A stretch of DNA of 64,000 nucleotides, from positions 44,328 to 108,327 of the forward strand of contig NZ_VDUZ01000033.1 of NCBI RefSeq assembly GCF_008039615.1, in the 5' to 3' direction. Positions 55,522 to 64,000 of this stretch are shown here, in pieces (the first letter of the stretch is position 1; each line of letters starts with the position of its first letter). The position numbers and the translations under genes were made by a program. The notes below the pieces were generated by a model. The model was not told where the DNA came from, did no database searches, and saw only the letters and a list, made by a program, of their open reading frames with translations. Origin of the DNA: Vineibacter terrae. GTDB taxonomy: Bacteria > Pseudomonadota > Alphaproteobacteria > Reyranellales > Reyranellaceae.

Positions 55522-56472
55522 ATGAGCCGCTACATCATCCGTCGGCTGTTGCTGCTGGTCCCCGTCCTGCTGGGCGTGACCTTCCTGACCTTCGCGCTGA
55601 TCCGCGTCATTCCCGGCGACATCGTCACCAACATGATGGGGGTGACGGCCGCCAACAACGCGGAGACCCGGGCCAAGGTTCTGCGCGAGCTGGGCCTCGA
55701 CCGCCCGATGCTGGAGCAATATGTCTGGTGGCTGGGACGCATCGTACAGGGCGATTTCGGCTATTCCTTCATCCATGGCGGGCCGGTGATCGACCGCATC
55801 ATGCGCGCGCTGCCGATCACGCTTGAGATGTGCCTGCTGTCCATGGTGATGGCGCTGCTGATCGGCGTGCCGCTGGGCGTGCTGAGCGCGGTGCGGCGCG
55901 GCCGGCCGATCGACTACATCGCCCGTGTCTTCTCGCTGCTGGGGGTGGCGGCGCCCAGCTTCTTCATCGGCACGCTGATCGTGATCTTCGGCGCGATCCA
56001 TTTCCCCAACATGCCGACCCTGGGCTACGTGCCCTTCTTCCAGGACCCGCTGGGCAACCTGGCGCGCATGTTCTGGCCGTCGCTGACCTTCGGCATCGGC
56101 ATCGGCGCGATCATCCTGCGCTACACGCGCTCCAGCGTGCTGGAGGTGCTGGGCGAGGACTATATCCGCACCGCCCGCGCCAAGGGCCTGTCGCGCTTCA
56201 AGGTGATCTTCGTGCATGCGCTGCGCAACGCCCTGATCCCGGTCATCACCGCGGTCGGCGTGTGGACCGCCTTCATGATCGGCGGCACGGTGCTGATCGA
56301 GAACATCTTCGCCATCCCGGGCGTCGGCCGGCTGGTGCTGGGCGCCATCCAGAACCGGGACTATCCCATCATCCAGGCCACCGTGCTGTTCCTGTCGTTC
56401 GGGGTCGCCATCACGATGCTGGTGGCCGACCTGCTGGTCGCCGTGGCCGATCCGCGGGTGAAGTTCGCATGA
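55522..56472 (+). CDS. ABC transporter permease, DppB-type
   Basis: A 316-residue permease with six membrane segments: MSRYIIRRLLLLVPVLLGVT (first), LDRPMLEQYVWWLGRIVQGD, FGYSFIHGGPV, then MCLLSMVMALLIGVPLGVLS and the EAA loop EDYIRTARAKGLSRFKVIFV before HALRNALIPVI. It forms the inner-membrane pore with the DppC-type protein. ATG at 55522, 18 bp after the binding-protein stop. The stop overlaps the next start as ATGA. Confidence 0.93.
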   Translation: MSRYIIRRLLLLVPVLLGVTFLTFALIRVIPGDIVTNMMGVTAANNAETRAKVLRELGLDRPMLEQYVWWLGRIVQGDFGYSFIHGGPVIDRIMRALPITLEMCLLSMVMALLIGVPLGVLSAVRRGRPIDYIARVFSLLGVAAPSFFIGTLIVIFGAIHFPNMPTLGYVPFFQDPLGNLARMFWPSLTFGIGIGAIILRYTRSSVLEVLGEDYIRTARAKGLSRFKVIFVHALRNALIPVITAVGVWTAFMIGGTVLIENIFAIPGVGRLVLGAIQNRDYPIIQATVLFLSFGVAITMLVADLLVAVADPRVKFA

Positions 56473-57362
56473 GCGTCGCGACCGAGCCCCTGGCGCCGGC
56501 CGCCCAGCCGCCGGCAGCGCCGTCGGAGCTGCGCCGGTTCTTGCGCTGCATGCGCCGCGACCCGGCGCTGCTGGTGGGCAGCGTGATCGTGCTGGCGCTG
56601 GTCCTGATGGCGCTCTTCGCGCCGCTGCTGGCGCCCTACGGGGCCAACGAGAACGTCCGTGTCATGCTAGGGGCGCCGAGCTGGCAGCATCCCTTCGGCA
56701 CCAACGTGCAGGGCCGCGACCTCTTCAGCCGCGTGATCCTGGGCAGCCGCAACAGCCTGGGCGTGGCCTTCCCGTCGGTGGCGCTGGCCATCGCCATCGG
56801 CCTGCCGGTCGGCATGCTGACGGGCTATATCGGCGGCCGCTTCGACAGCGTGTTCATCCGCCTGTTCGACATCGTCTTCGCGCTGCCGACCATCCTGTTC
56901 GCGATCGCGCTGGTGGCCTATCTCGGGCCCAGCACCCGCAACCTCATCCTCACCATCGCGGTCCTCTACATCCCGCGCGTGGCGATGGTGGCGCGGGCGC
57001 CGACGCTGTCGATCAAGACCCGCGAATACGTACTGGCGGCCCGCATGTTCGGCTCGGGCTTGCCCTGGGTCCTGCGCAAGCACATCCTGCCCAACATCGC
57101 CGGCCCGATGCTGGTCGAGGCCTCGCTGCTGCTGTCGACGGCCCTGCTGACCGAGGCCGCGCTGAGCTTCCTGGGGCTGGGCATCCAGCCGCCGGAGCCG
57201 AGCTGGGGCGCCGATCTGGGCAAGGGCCGCGAGTTCATGGAGCTGGGCGTCTACCAGGCGCTGTTCCCCGGGCTGATGATCATGCTCGCGGTGCTGGGCT
57301 TCAATCTGCTGGGCGACGGGCTGCGCGACTTCTTCGACCCGCGCATCCGCAAGTCGGCCTGA
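56469..57362 (+). CDS. ABC transporter permease, DppC-type
   Basis: A 297-residue permease: an N-terminal cytoplasmic part, LLVGSVIVLALVLMALFAPL, then HPFGTNVQGRDLFSRVILGS, RNSLGVAFPSVALAIAIGLP, the EAA loop REYVLAARMFGSGLPWVLRK before HILPNIAGPMLV, and FLGLGIQPPEPSWGADLGKG. It pairs with the DppB-type protein. ATG at 56469 overlaps the upstream stop. A palindromic repeat (57414-57499) separates it from the nitrilase gene, so a partial break in the operon is possible. Confidence 0.93.
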   Translation: MSVATEPLAPAAQPPAAPSELRRFLRCMRRDPALLVGSVIVLALVLMALFAPLLAPYGANENVRVMLGAPSWQHPFGTNVQGRDLFSRVILGSRNSLGVAFPSVALAIAIGLPVGMLTGYIGGRFDSVFIRLFDIVFALPTILFAIALVAYLGPSTRNLILTIAVLYIPRVAMVARAPTLSIKTREYVLAARMFGSGLPWVLRKHILPNIAGPMLVEASLLLSTALLTEAALSFLGLGIQPPEPSWGADLGKGREFMELGVYQALFPGLMIMLAVLGFNLLGDGLRDFFDPRIRKSA

Positions 57363-57413
57363 CCGCCGGAAGGGCTATCGCACATGGCACACGAGCGGGC
57401 TGCCACACCAGCC

Positions 57414-57499
57414 GTCATCCCGAGCGCAGCGAGGGATCTCCCGCGAATAACGCACCGTGCGCCTTGCCGCAGGAGATCCCTCGCTGCGCTCGGGATGAC
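57414..57499. repeat. dispersed palindromic repeat, GTCATCCCGAGCG family, copy 6
   Basis: Inverted arms GTCATCCCGAGCGCAGCG and CGCTGCGCTCGGGATGAC with the centre AATAACGCACCGTGCGCC. It lies between the permease and nitrilase genes of one operon and may act as an RNA-stabilising or partially terminating hairpin. Confidence 0.9.
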
Positions 57500-57523
57500 A
57501 AATCGGCCGAAAGGAAGAACGCG

Positions 57524-58354
57524 ATGACAATGATCAGGATCGCCGCGATCCAGGCGGCATCGAGGGCCGCCAGCTTTGCCGACAAATGGCAGGGTGCCGA
57601 CGTCGCGCACGCGCTGGAGCTGCTCGACCGGGCGGCGGCGCAGGGCGCCACGCTCGCCTGCTTCCCGGAGCTCTACCCGCTGGTCGGCGGGGCCGAGCTC
57701 TGCGCCAAGGCGCGCGCGCTTGGCATCCACGTCATCGCCGGCCTGGCTGACGGGCAGCCCGGCCGCTGGCACAACACCAGCGTCATCATCTCGCCCCAGG
57801 GCAGGATCGTGGGCCGCCAGACCAAGAACCATCCCACCGCCGGCGAGGTCGACAACGGCGTCGTGGCCGGCGACACGTTCCAGGTGTTCGAGACCGAGCT
57901 CGGCCGCTTCGGGATCGTGATCTGCGCCGACTTCGCCTTCTTCACCGACGGCGTCGAGGCGTGCCGCAAGGGCAACGCCGACATCATCTTCAATCCGGCC
58001 GTCTGGTTCGCGCTGGCCGAGGCCTACCCGCACACGGTCGCGGGCCGCCACCTGGAATACTCGGTGCCGGTGATCGGCGTGAACGTGGCGCGGCCGGAGA
58101 AGGGCCGCAACGACTCGACATTCCCGCCCGCCGGCGGCTTCAGCACGGTCTGCGTGCCGCCGCCGGTCGCCGACATGGACGAGCTGTGGACCTGGTTCCG
58201 CACCCGGCCGGAAGGCATCGACTCCACGCGCGGCTTCGTCCACACGCTGGGCGCCGGCGAGGACATGATCGTGGTCGACGTCGACATCGACGCTGTGCGG
58301 CGCTTCCCAGGCTACTTCTCCAGCCGCGTGACCGAACGCTCGCAGGCTGCCTGA
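57524..58354 (+). CDS. nitrilase-superfamily carbon-nitrogen hydrolase
   Basis: A 276-residue protein with the Glu-Lys-Cys triad: Glu49 in LACFPELYPLVGG, Lys101 in RQTKNHPTAGEVD, and Cys134 in GIVICADFAFFTDG. The pattern resembles N-carbamoyl or amide hydrolases more than true nitrilases. It probably hydrolyses an amide imported by the transporter coded around it. ATG at 57524 with AAGGAAGAACGCG upstream. Another repeat follows directly. Confidence 0.9.
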   Translation: MTMIRIAAIQAASRAASFADKWQGADVAHALELLDRAAAQGATLACFPELYPLVGGAELCAKARALGIHVIAGLADGQPGRWHNTSVIISPQGRIVGRQTKNHPTAGEVDNGVVAGDTFQVFETELGRFGIVICADFAFFTDGVEACRKGNADIIFNPAVWFALAEAYPHTVAGRHLEYSVPVIGVNVARPEKGRNDSTFPPAGGFSTVCVPPPVADMDELWTWFRTRPEGIDSTRGFVHTLGAGEDMIVVDVDIDAVRRFPGYFSSRVTERSQAA

Positions 58355-58359
58355 ATGAC

Positions 58360-58446
58360 TGTCATCCCGAGCGCAGCGAGGGATCTCCTGCGAATGGCGC
58401 ACCCTGCGTCACCCGCGGGAGATCCCTCGCTGCGCTCGGGATGACA
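58360..58446. repeat. dispersed palindromic repeat, GTCATCCCGAGCG family, copy 7
   Basis: Inverted arms TGTCATCCCGAGCGCAGCG and CGCTGCGCTCGGGATGACA around GCGCACCCTGCG. It lies between the nitrilase and deacetylase genes, so this operon holds two copies within 1 kb. Confidence 0.9.
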
Positions 58447-58483
58447 CCTCTACCTTGATACCAACACGCGAGCGACAGCCAGC

Positions 58484-59301
58484 ATGCACGTCACCAGCCG
58501 GGGCTTTCCCCTTTTCCTGACCTTCGATCTCGACGCCGAGACGATGTGGACCGGCCGCGACCCGGCTTATGCATCGCGCCCGATCCTGATGTCGCAGGGC
58601 GCCTACGGCTGGAAGGTCGGCACCGGACGGGTGCTCGACCTGCTCAAGCGCTACGGCGTCAAGGCCACGTTCTTCGTGCCCGGCATCATCGTCGACCAGC
58701 GGCCGCAGCTGATGGAGCGGATCCTGGAGGAGGGCCACGAGATCGCCCACCACAGCTACACCCATCGCTGGATCCTGGGGCTCAGCCCACAGGAGGAGCG
58801 CGAGGAGATGGAGAAGGGCATCGCGGCGATCCAGCGTGTCAGCGGCCGCAAGCCGCGCGGCTGGCGGTCGCCCGCCGCCGAGATCAGCGCCGTCACCCTG
58901 CCCATGCTGGTCGAGTACGGCTTCGACTATTCCTCGAACTTCTTCGACGACGATTCCCCCTACCTGCTGACGGTCGAGGGCAAGCCCACGCGCATCGTCG
59001 AGCTGCCGTTCCGCTGGGTGCTCGATGATGCACCCTTCTTCCAGTATTCCATCGTGCTGCCGGGGCGCACCATGCAGGCGCCGTCGGCGGTGCTCGAGGC
59101 CTGGAAGCTGGAGTTCGACGTGCTCTATGCCGAGAAGCGCATGATGATGCTGGGCATGCATCCCGAGCTGATCGGTCAGCCGTCGCGCATCAAGGTGCTC
59201 GAAGGGCTGCTCGAGCATGCGCTGAAGCATCCGGATGTCTGGATCGGCCGCTGCGATGAGGTCACCGACGACATGCGGCCACGGCTGGAGGCCGCCCGAC
59301 C

Positions 59302-59305
<4 letters not shown>
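58484..59305 (+). CDS. polysaccharide deacetylase-family protein
   Basis: A 273-residue CE4-fold protein: LFLTFDLDAETMW (Asp pair for metal and base), KATFFVPGIIVDQRPQLMER, EEGHEIAHHSYTHRW (His-His metal ligands) and RKPRGWRSPAAEIS. The closest groups I know are PuuE/allantoinase-like and formylglutamate-type deacylases rather than chitin deacetylases. No signal peptide, so it acts in the cytoplasm, probably on a substrate taken up by the transporter. The stop overlaps the first ATPase start as ATGA. Confidence 0.88.
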
Positions 59306-60287
<982 letters not shown>

Positions 60288-60291
<4 letters not shown>

Positions 60292-61262
60292 GCGGCGACG
60301 TGCTGATCGAGGTGCGGGGGCTGCGGACCTACTTCCCGATCCGCCGTGGCCTGCTGCGCACCAAGGTCGGCGACGTCAAGGCGGTCGACGGCGTCAGCTT
60401 CCATATCCGCCGCGGCGAGACGCTGGGGCTGGTGGGCGAGAGCGGCAGCGGCAAGACCACGGTCGGCCGCAGCCTGCTGCGGCTGCAGGAGCCGACCGCC
60501 GGCGCCATTTTCGTCGACGGCGTCGACTTCCTGGCGCTGTCGGGCGCGAAGCTGCGCCAGACGCGCCGGCGCCTGCAGATGGTATTCCAGGACCCTTACG
60601 CCTCGCTCAACCCGCGCATGAAGGTTGAGGACCTGATCGCCGAGCCGCTGCAGATCCAGGGCGTGCTGCGGCGGGCCGCGATCCGCGCCCGTGTCGCCGA
60701 GCTGATGGACCTGGTCGGCCTGCCGGCGCAGGCCAGGGGCCGCTACGCGCACGAGTTCTCCGGCGGCCAGCGCCAGCGCATCGGCATCGCCCGGGCGCTG
60801 GCCCTGAACCCCGACCTGATCGTCTGCGACGAGGCGATCGCCTCGCTCGACGTCTCGATCCAGGCCCAGATCGTCAACCTGCTGGAGGACCTGCAGCAGC
60901 AGCTCGGGCTCACCTATCTCTTCATTGCGCACGACCTCAGCATGGTGCGCCACATCAGCGACCGCATCGCCGTGATGTACCTGGGCAAGATCATGGAGCT
61001 TGCCGACCGCGACGCGATCCACGAGCGGCCGCTGCATCCCTACACCCAGGCCCTGATCTCGGCCATCCCGGTCCCCGATCCCGATCTCGAGGCGGCGCGC
61101 GAGCACATCGTGCTGGAGGGCGACATGCCCAGCCCGGCATCGCCGCCACCGGGCTGCGTCTTCAGCACCCGCTGCCGCTTCGCGCAGCCGCGGTGCTCGG
61201 CCGAGGTGCCGGACTGGCGCGAGGTCAGTCCCGGCCATTTCGCGGCCTGTCATTTCGCCTGA
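60288..61262 (+). CDS. ABC transporter ATPase, DppF/OppF-type
   Basis: A 324-residue ATPase: Walker [41 protein letters not shown], signature [20 protein letters not shown], Walker [20 protein letters not shown], and the C-terminal [20 protein letters not shown] pattern. With OppD-type protein it forms the heterodimeric motor. ATG at 60288 overlaps the upstream stop. Its last 13 bp overlap the convergent YdeI-like gene. Confidence 0.94.
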
Positions 61263-61846
61263 GGGTAGATCGTCTCGCCGCGCTTGAGCATGGCCACGAA
61301 CGCCGCGATCTTCCTCTGCCGGCCGGCCGCGGTCTTCATGTTGTGCACGCGGAACGCCAGCGCGAAGCGGTTCTGGGCGCTGAGCGTCGCCAGCATTGCC
61401 TTGGCCCCGGGCTCGGCGTCGATGGCCGCCTGCAGGTCGTCGGGAATCCGCATGTCGCGGCCGCGCGCGTAGGCGCGTTGCCAGCGCCCGTCCGCCTTGG
61501 CCGCCTCGACCTGCTGCAGGCCGTGCGCCGTCATGCGGCCTTCCGCGACCAGGCGGGCAACGTTGTCGACGTTGGCCTGGCTCCAGATGCTCTTCCTGCC
61601 GCGCGGCGTGTAGCGCTGCAGGTAGCTGCTCTCGTCGTGGCTCTTGCGGATGGCATCGATCCAGCCCCAGCACAGCGCCACGTCGATGGCCTGCGCCGGC
61701 GTGATCGACTTCAGGCCGGAGCCGACTTTGTGGATCTTGATCCACACCTCGTCGGCCGAGTCGTGGTTCCTGCCCAGCCAGGCATGGAAGGCGGCGGCGT
61801 CCTTGAACGTGCGCACCTTGCGTGGATCGACGGTGACCGGCGCCAT
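61250..61846 (-). CDS. YdeI/OmpD-associated family protein
   Basis: A 198-residue protein: [91 protein letters not shown], and a C-terminal helix [20 protein letters not shown]. This is the YdeI (DUF1801/DUF1905-related) pattern of small stress-linked cytoplasmic proteins with no known reaction. ATG at 61846 with GGAAAGGG upstream. A 40-codon frame lies 16 bp upstream and may be co-translated. Confidence 0.87.
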   Translation of the reverse strand: MAPVTVDPRKVRTFKDAAAFHAWLGRNHDSADEVWIKIHKVGSGLKSITPAQAIDVALCWGWIDAIRKSHDESSYLQRYTPRGRKSIWSQANVDNVARLVAEGRMTAHGLQQVEAAKADGRWQRAYARGRDMRIPDDLQAAIDAEPGAKAMLATLSAQNRFALAFRVHNMKTAAGRQRKIAAFVAMLKRGETIYPQAK

Positions 61847-61862
61847 CCCTTTCCCGCCGGGC

Positions 61863-61985
61863 TCAGAGGCGCGCGGCCCAATAGTCGATCCCGGGGTTGA
61901 GCCGGGCGGCAATCGCGGCGACGCGCTGTGGATCGCCAGCGTAGTCGCCCGCGATGTGCCCGCCCTCGATGTCAACGACACTCAT
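61863..61985 (-). CDS. small 40-residue protein with strong RBS
   Basis: The product begins MSVVDIEGGHIAGDYAGDPQ and ends with RLNPGIDYWAARL. A CCAGGAGAGACACCC box sits just upstream of the ATG at 61985. The stop is 16 bp before the YdeI-like start. I do not know a family; the end could be the tail of a decayed larger protein, but the RBS favours a real small gene. Confidence 0.5.
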   Translation of the reverse strand: MSVVDIEGGHIAGDYAGDPQRVAAIAARLNPGIDYWAARL

Positions 61986-62071
61986 GGGTGTCTCTCCTGG
62001 CATGGCGCGCAGCCTGGCGCAAACCGTGGCACGCGGATGACCTTGACGAAAAACCGACTTATCGGTATGCT

Positions 62072-62093
62072 ACATACCAACTAGTAGGTATGT
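62072..62093. promoter_or_regulatory. TetR operator overlapping the TetR start codon
   Basis: ACATACC (62072-62078) and GGTATGT (62087-62093) form an exact inverted repeat around AACTAGTA. Upstream GGTATG (62064-62069) gives another pairing with CATACC. The right arm overlaps the GTG at 62092, which fits tight self-repression. Confidence 0.65.
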
Positions 62094-62712
62094 GACTGTG
62101 ACCGATGCTGCGCACCCGTCTCGGATCCGGCTGCTGGATGCCACGCTGAAGGTGGTCCGCAGCAAGGGCTACGCCGCGACGCGGATCGAGGATGTCTGCG
62201 CCGAGGCGGGCGTGACCAAGGGCAGCTTCTTCCACCATTTCAAAAGCAAGGATGATCTGGCGCTGTCGGCGGCGGCGTATTGGGATGCGCATGTCCGCAG
62301 CTTCTTTGCCGCGGCGCCGTATCATGACGCCGCCACGCCACTGGACCGGCTGCTGGCCTATGTCGATTTCCGCAAGGCGCTGCTGAGCGGCGACATGGCG
62401 GACTACACCTGCTTCTCCGGCACGGTGATCCAGGAAGCATGGCGTACCCAGCCGGCGCTGCGCGATGCCTGCGCCGCCGCTGTCAGCGACCACGCCCGCA
62501 CGCTGCAGGCCGACATCGCCGTCGCCATGCGCCGCCACGGCATCGCCGGTGGGTGGACCGCCGAGAGCCTGGCGCTGCACATGCAGGGTGTGATTCAGGG
62601 TGCTTTCATCCTGGCCAAGGCCAGGGGCAGCGCCGCTGCTGCTGCCCAGAGCCTGGACCATCTGCGCCGCTATCTGGAGCTGCTGTTTGGCGGCCGTGCC
62701 GGCGCAAGCTGA
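62092..62712 (+). CDS. TetR/AcrR-family regulator
   Basis: A 206-residue protein. The DNA-binding part spans about 8-55: SRIRLLDATLKVVRSKGYAA, TRIEDVCAEAGVTKGSFFHH, FKSKDDLALSAAAYW. The C-terminal domain has TCFSGTVIQEAWRTQPALRD and ALHMQGVIQGAFILAKARGS, typical of TetR_C regulators beside GST or oxidoreductase genes. The start is GTG at 62092 (or GTG 62098), inside the operator palindrome. The GST gene follows 25 bp downstream and is probably its target. Confidence 0.9.
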   Translation: MTVTDAAHPSRIRLLDATLKVVRSKGYAATRIEDVCAEAGVTKGSFFHHFKSKDDLALSAAAYWDAHVRSFFAAAPYHDAATPLDRLLAYVDFRKALLSGDMADYTCFSGTVIQEAWRTQPALRDACAAAVSDHARTLQADIAVAMRRHGIAGGWTAESLALHMQGVIQGAFILAKARGSAAAAAQSLDHLRRYLELLFGGRAGAS

Positions 62713-62737
62713 CCCGAAGCGCTGGAGGAGGAGACCC

Positions 62738-63370
62738 ATGCGACTCTACTGGATCAAGGCGCAGGCGCCACGCCGTGCGCTGGCCCTGGTCAAGCACCTG
62801 GGCCTGCAGGCGCAATACATCGAGGTCGACCTGATGGGCGGCGGCCTGAAGACGCCCGACTATGCCGCGCTCAACCCCAACATGAAGGCGCCGACCCTGG
62901 TCGACGGTGACGTCGTGCTGTGGGAGTCGTCGGCGATCATGGCGTATCTGTGCATCAAGGCCGGCTCGGACATGTGGCCCGCCGCCAATCCGGCCGAGCA
63001 GGTCGAGATGCTGCGCTGGCTGTCGTGGAACGATCAGCACTGGGGGCCGGCCGTGGCGCCGTTCTACTTCGAGCACGTGGTCAAGGCGACCTTCGGCATG
63101 GGCCCGCCGGATACGGCCGGGCTTGCGCCGAAGGCCGCCAACCTGCAGCGCTTCGCCGCCGTGCTGGACGGTCACCTGCAGGACCGCTCCTGGGCGGCGT
63201 GCGGCCGTCTCACCATCGCTGATTTCCAGCTCGCTTCGATGGCGGCCCATTGGCGCGAGGCGCAGATGCCGCTGGCGGCGTTCCCCAACATCGTGCGCTG
63301 GCTGGACGGGCTGATGCGCATCCCCGCCTGGGCCGACCCTTGGCCCGGCAACGCCCGCGCAGCAGCCTGA
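62738..63370 (+). CDS. glutathione S-transferase
   Basis: A 210-residue GST: a thioredoxin-fold N-terminus (MRLYWIKAQAPRRALALVKH, NPNMKAPTLVDGDVVLWESS, AIMAYLC with the conserved Ser/Glu-Ser glutathione site) and a helical C-terminal domain with RLTIADFQLASMAAHWREA (the N-capping D). It conjugates or reduces electrophiles with glutathione. ATG at 62738 after GGAGGAGGAGACCC. Probably controlled by the TetR gene just upstream. Confidence 0.92.
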   Translation: MRLYWIKAQAPRRALALVKHLGLQAQYIEVDLMGGGLKTPDYAALNPNMKAPTLVDGDVVLWESSAIMAYLCIKAGSDMWPAANPAEQVEMLRWLSWNDQHWGPAVAPFYFEHVVKATFGMGPPDTAGLAPKAANLQRFAAVLDGHLQDRSWAACGRLTIADFQLASMAAHWREAQMPLAAFPNIVRWLDGLMRIPAWADPWPGNARAAA

Positions 63371-63392
63371 GCGCGCGGGGCCCCGCCGGCCG

Positions 63393-63917
63393 ATGAGCCT
63401 GCTGCTGTTCATGCTCAGGGTTCCGCCGCCGACGGCGCGGCGGATGAGCGCGCTCACGGGCCTGCTCACGCGCGGCTATGCCCTTGCGGGCACGCCGATC
63501 CCGGCGCAGCGCCTGCATGTCACCTTGCTCAGCCTCGGCCATCACGTCGACGTGCCGCCGGCGTTGGTCGAGAGGGCCCGGCTTGCGGCGGCGACGGTGG
63601 CGATGCCCGCGTTCGAGGTGACGTTCAACCGCATCGAGGCGTGGTCGGGATCGCAGGCGCTCGCGCTGCTGGGCGACGACACCGCGGCTCAGGTGGCGGT
63701 GCTGCGCCATGCCCTGGCGGCGGCGCTGCAACGCGCCGGCGTGCCGTATGCAAACGCGCTCTTCAATCCGCACGTCAGCCTGATGCGCGGCCTGGCCCTG
63801 GCCGAGGCGCAGACGGTGGAGACCTTCAGCTGGACCGTGCAGGACTTCGCGCTCGTGAACAGCCTGACGGGCCATGGCAGATATGTGCAGCTGGGGCAGT
63901 GGCCGCTGCCGGCGTAA
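63393..63917 (+). CDS. 2'-5' RNA ligase/phosphodiesterase-family protein
   Basis: A 174-residue protein with the two His-x-Thr/Ser motifs of the 2H phosphoesterase family: QRLHVTLLSLGHH (about 41-53) and NPHVSLMRG (about 126-134). Such proteins open 2',3'-cyclic phosphates or cut 2'-5' links in RNA; the cellular role is open. The N-terminus is LLLFMLRVPPPTARRM. ATG at 63393, 22 bp past the GST stop. A large hairpin lies downstream. Confidence 0.87.
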   Translation: MSLLLFMLRVPPPTARRMSALTGLLTRGYALAGTPIPAQRLHVTLLSLGHHVDVPPALVERARLAAATVAMPAFEVTFNRIEAWSGSQALALLGDDTAAQVAVLRHALAAALQRAGVPYANALFNPHVSLMRGLALAEAQTVETFSWTVQDFALVNSLTGHGRYVQLGQWPLPA

Positions 63918-63942
63918 GGTCGTCGGGTGTGCTTGGTCGGGC

Positions 63943-64000
63943 CGCGGCGCTCCAGCGCCGCTCATGGCTCATGATCATGATGCGGCGCTGGAGCGCCGCG
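63943..64000. terminator. large hairpin after the RNA ligase gene
   Basis: CGCGGCGCTCCAGCGCCGC (63943-63961) and GCGGCGCTGGAGCGCCGCG (63982-64000) are perfect 19-bp inverted arms around a 20-bp centre. The arms are partly self-complementary too. It sits 26 bp after the stop at the window edge, and could be a terminator or a further dispersed repeat. Confidence 0.6.

Noticed and set aside
53965..56217. 750-codon minus-strand frame opposite the ABC binding protein and permease
   Set aside because: Antisense shadow; it is full of Asp, His and Arg repeats and has no recognisable motif, whereas the plus-strand genes have all family motifs.
13167..58446. CRISPR array from repeated GTCATCCCGAGCG units
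   Set aside because: The copies are palindromes scattered over 45 kb, not short direct repeats with regular spacers; no cas genes are present.

Overview
The window looks like high-GC alphaproteobacterial DNA. Codon use is GC-rich throughout, most starts have clear Shine-Dalgarno boxes, many genes overlap by ATGA, and intergenic regions carry palindromes of the type GTCATCCCGAGCG...CGCTCGGGATGAC that are common in large soil alphaproteobacterial genomes. The genus cannot be fixed from the sequence; a Rhodospirillales- or Hyphomicrobiales-like soil organism is the best guess.

Region 1 (1-9,100) is a mobile-element segment, probably part of an integrative or conjugative element or plasmid. On the minus strand it has a large ParB-like protein, an ArdC-type antirestriction protein and three small coupled genes. 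A structured leader is repeated in front of the ParB-like and ArdC-like genes, and next to it lies a run of hairpins. Then come a solo AbiEi-like (DUF6088) regulator with a perfect operator palindrome, a DUF5131 three-cysteine protein with its TcmP partner, and a convergent AbiEi/AbiEii pair.

Region 2 (9,100-33,000) is chromosome-like accessory DNA: a DHFR-like reductase, an ABC-F protein, a ParE-type toxin-antitoxin pair beside a YciI remnant, an Rrf2 regulator divergent from an FAD oxidoreductase, a sarcosine-dehydrogenase-like gene coupled to a kinase, a ferric-reductase-like flavocytochrome, cupins, DUF899, DinB/TetR, two methyltransferases (one frameshifted), a gamma-glutamyltransferase and an FlK-like thioesterase. 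Several genes are decayed: a LysR regulator with its middle missing, an FAD-monooxygenase tail and the YciI stub.

Region 3 (33,000-36,800) is a decayed copper-resistance island: His/Cys/Met-rich exported proteins, DUF305, DUF2933 and a CopB-type P-type ATPase without its N-terminal half. Region 4 (36,800-40,300) has a DUF433 antitoxin with a VapC toxin whose middle is deleted, and a DUF3987 P-loop protein typical of plasmids and islands.

Region 5 (40,400-64,000) is mostly metabolic: a flavoprotein disulfide reductase, an amidase, a serine/threonine dehydratase, a winged-helix regulator with a beta-propeller protein and a second DUF899, a uronate-dehydrogenase-like enzyme, a PQQ-type sugar dehydrogenase, an LLM oxidoreductase, purT, and a peptide-type ABC transporter operon interrupted by a nitrilase-family amidohydrolase and a polysaccharide deacetylase, preceded by a MarR regulator. 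A YdeI-like protein, a TetR/GST pair and a 2'-5' RNA ligase-like gene end the window.

The most interesting non-coding signals are the covarying leader hairpin shared by the ParB-like and ArdC-like genes, the hairpin array behind it, a TTGTCACTC box upstream of both DUF899 genes and a small membrane protein, and palindromic elements bounded by the same 17-bp terminal inverted repeat.
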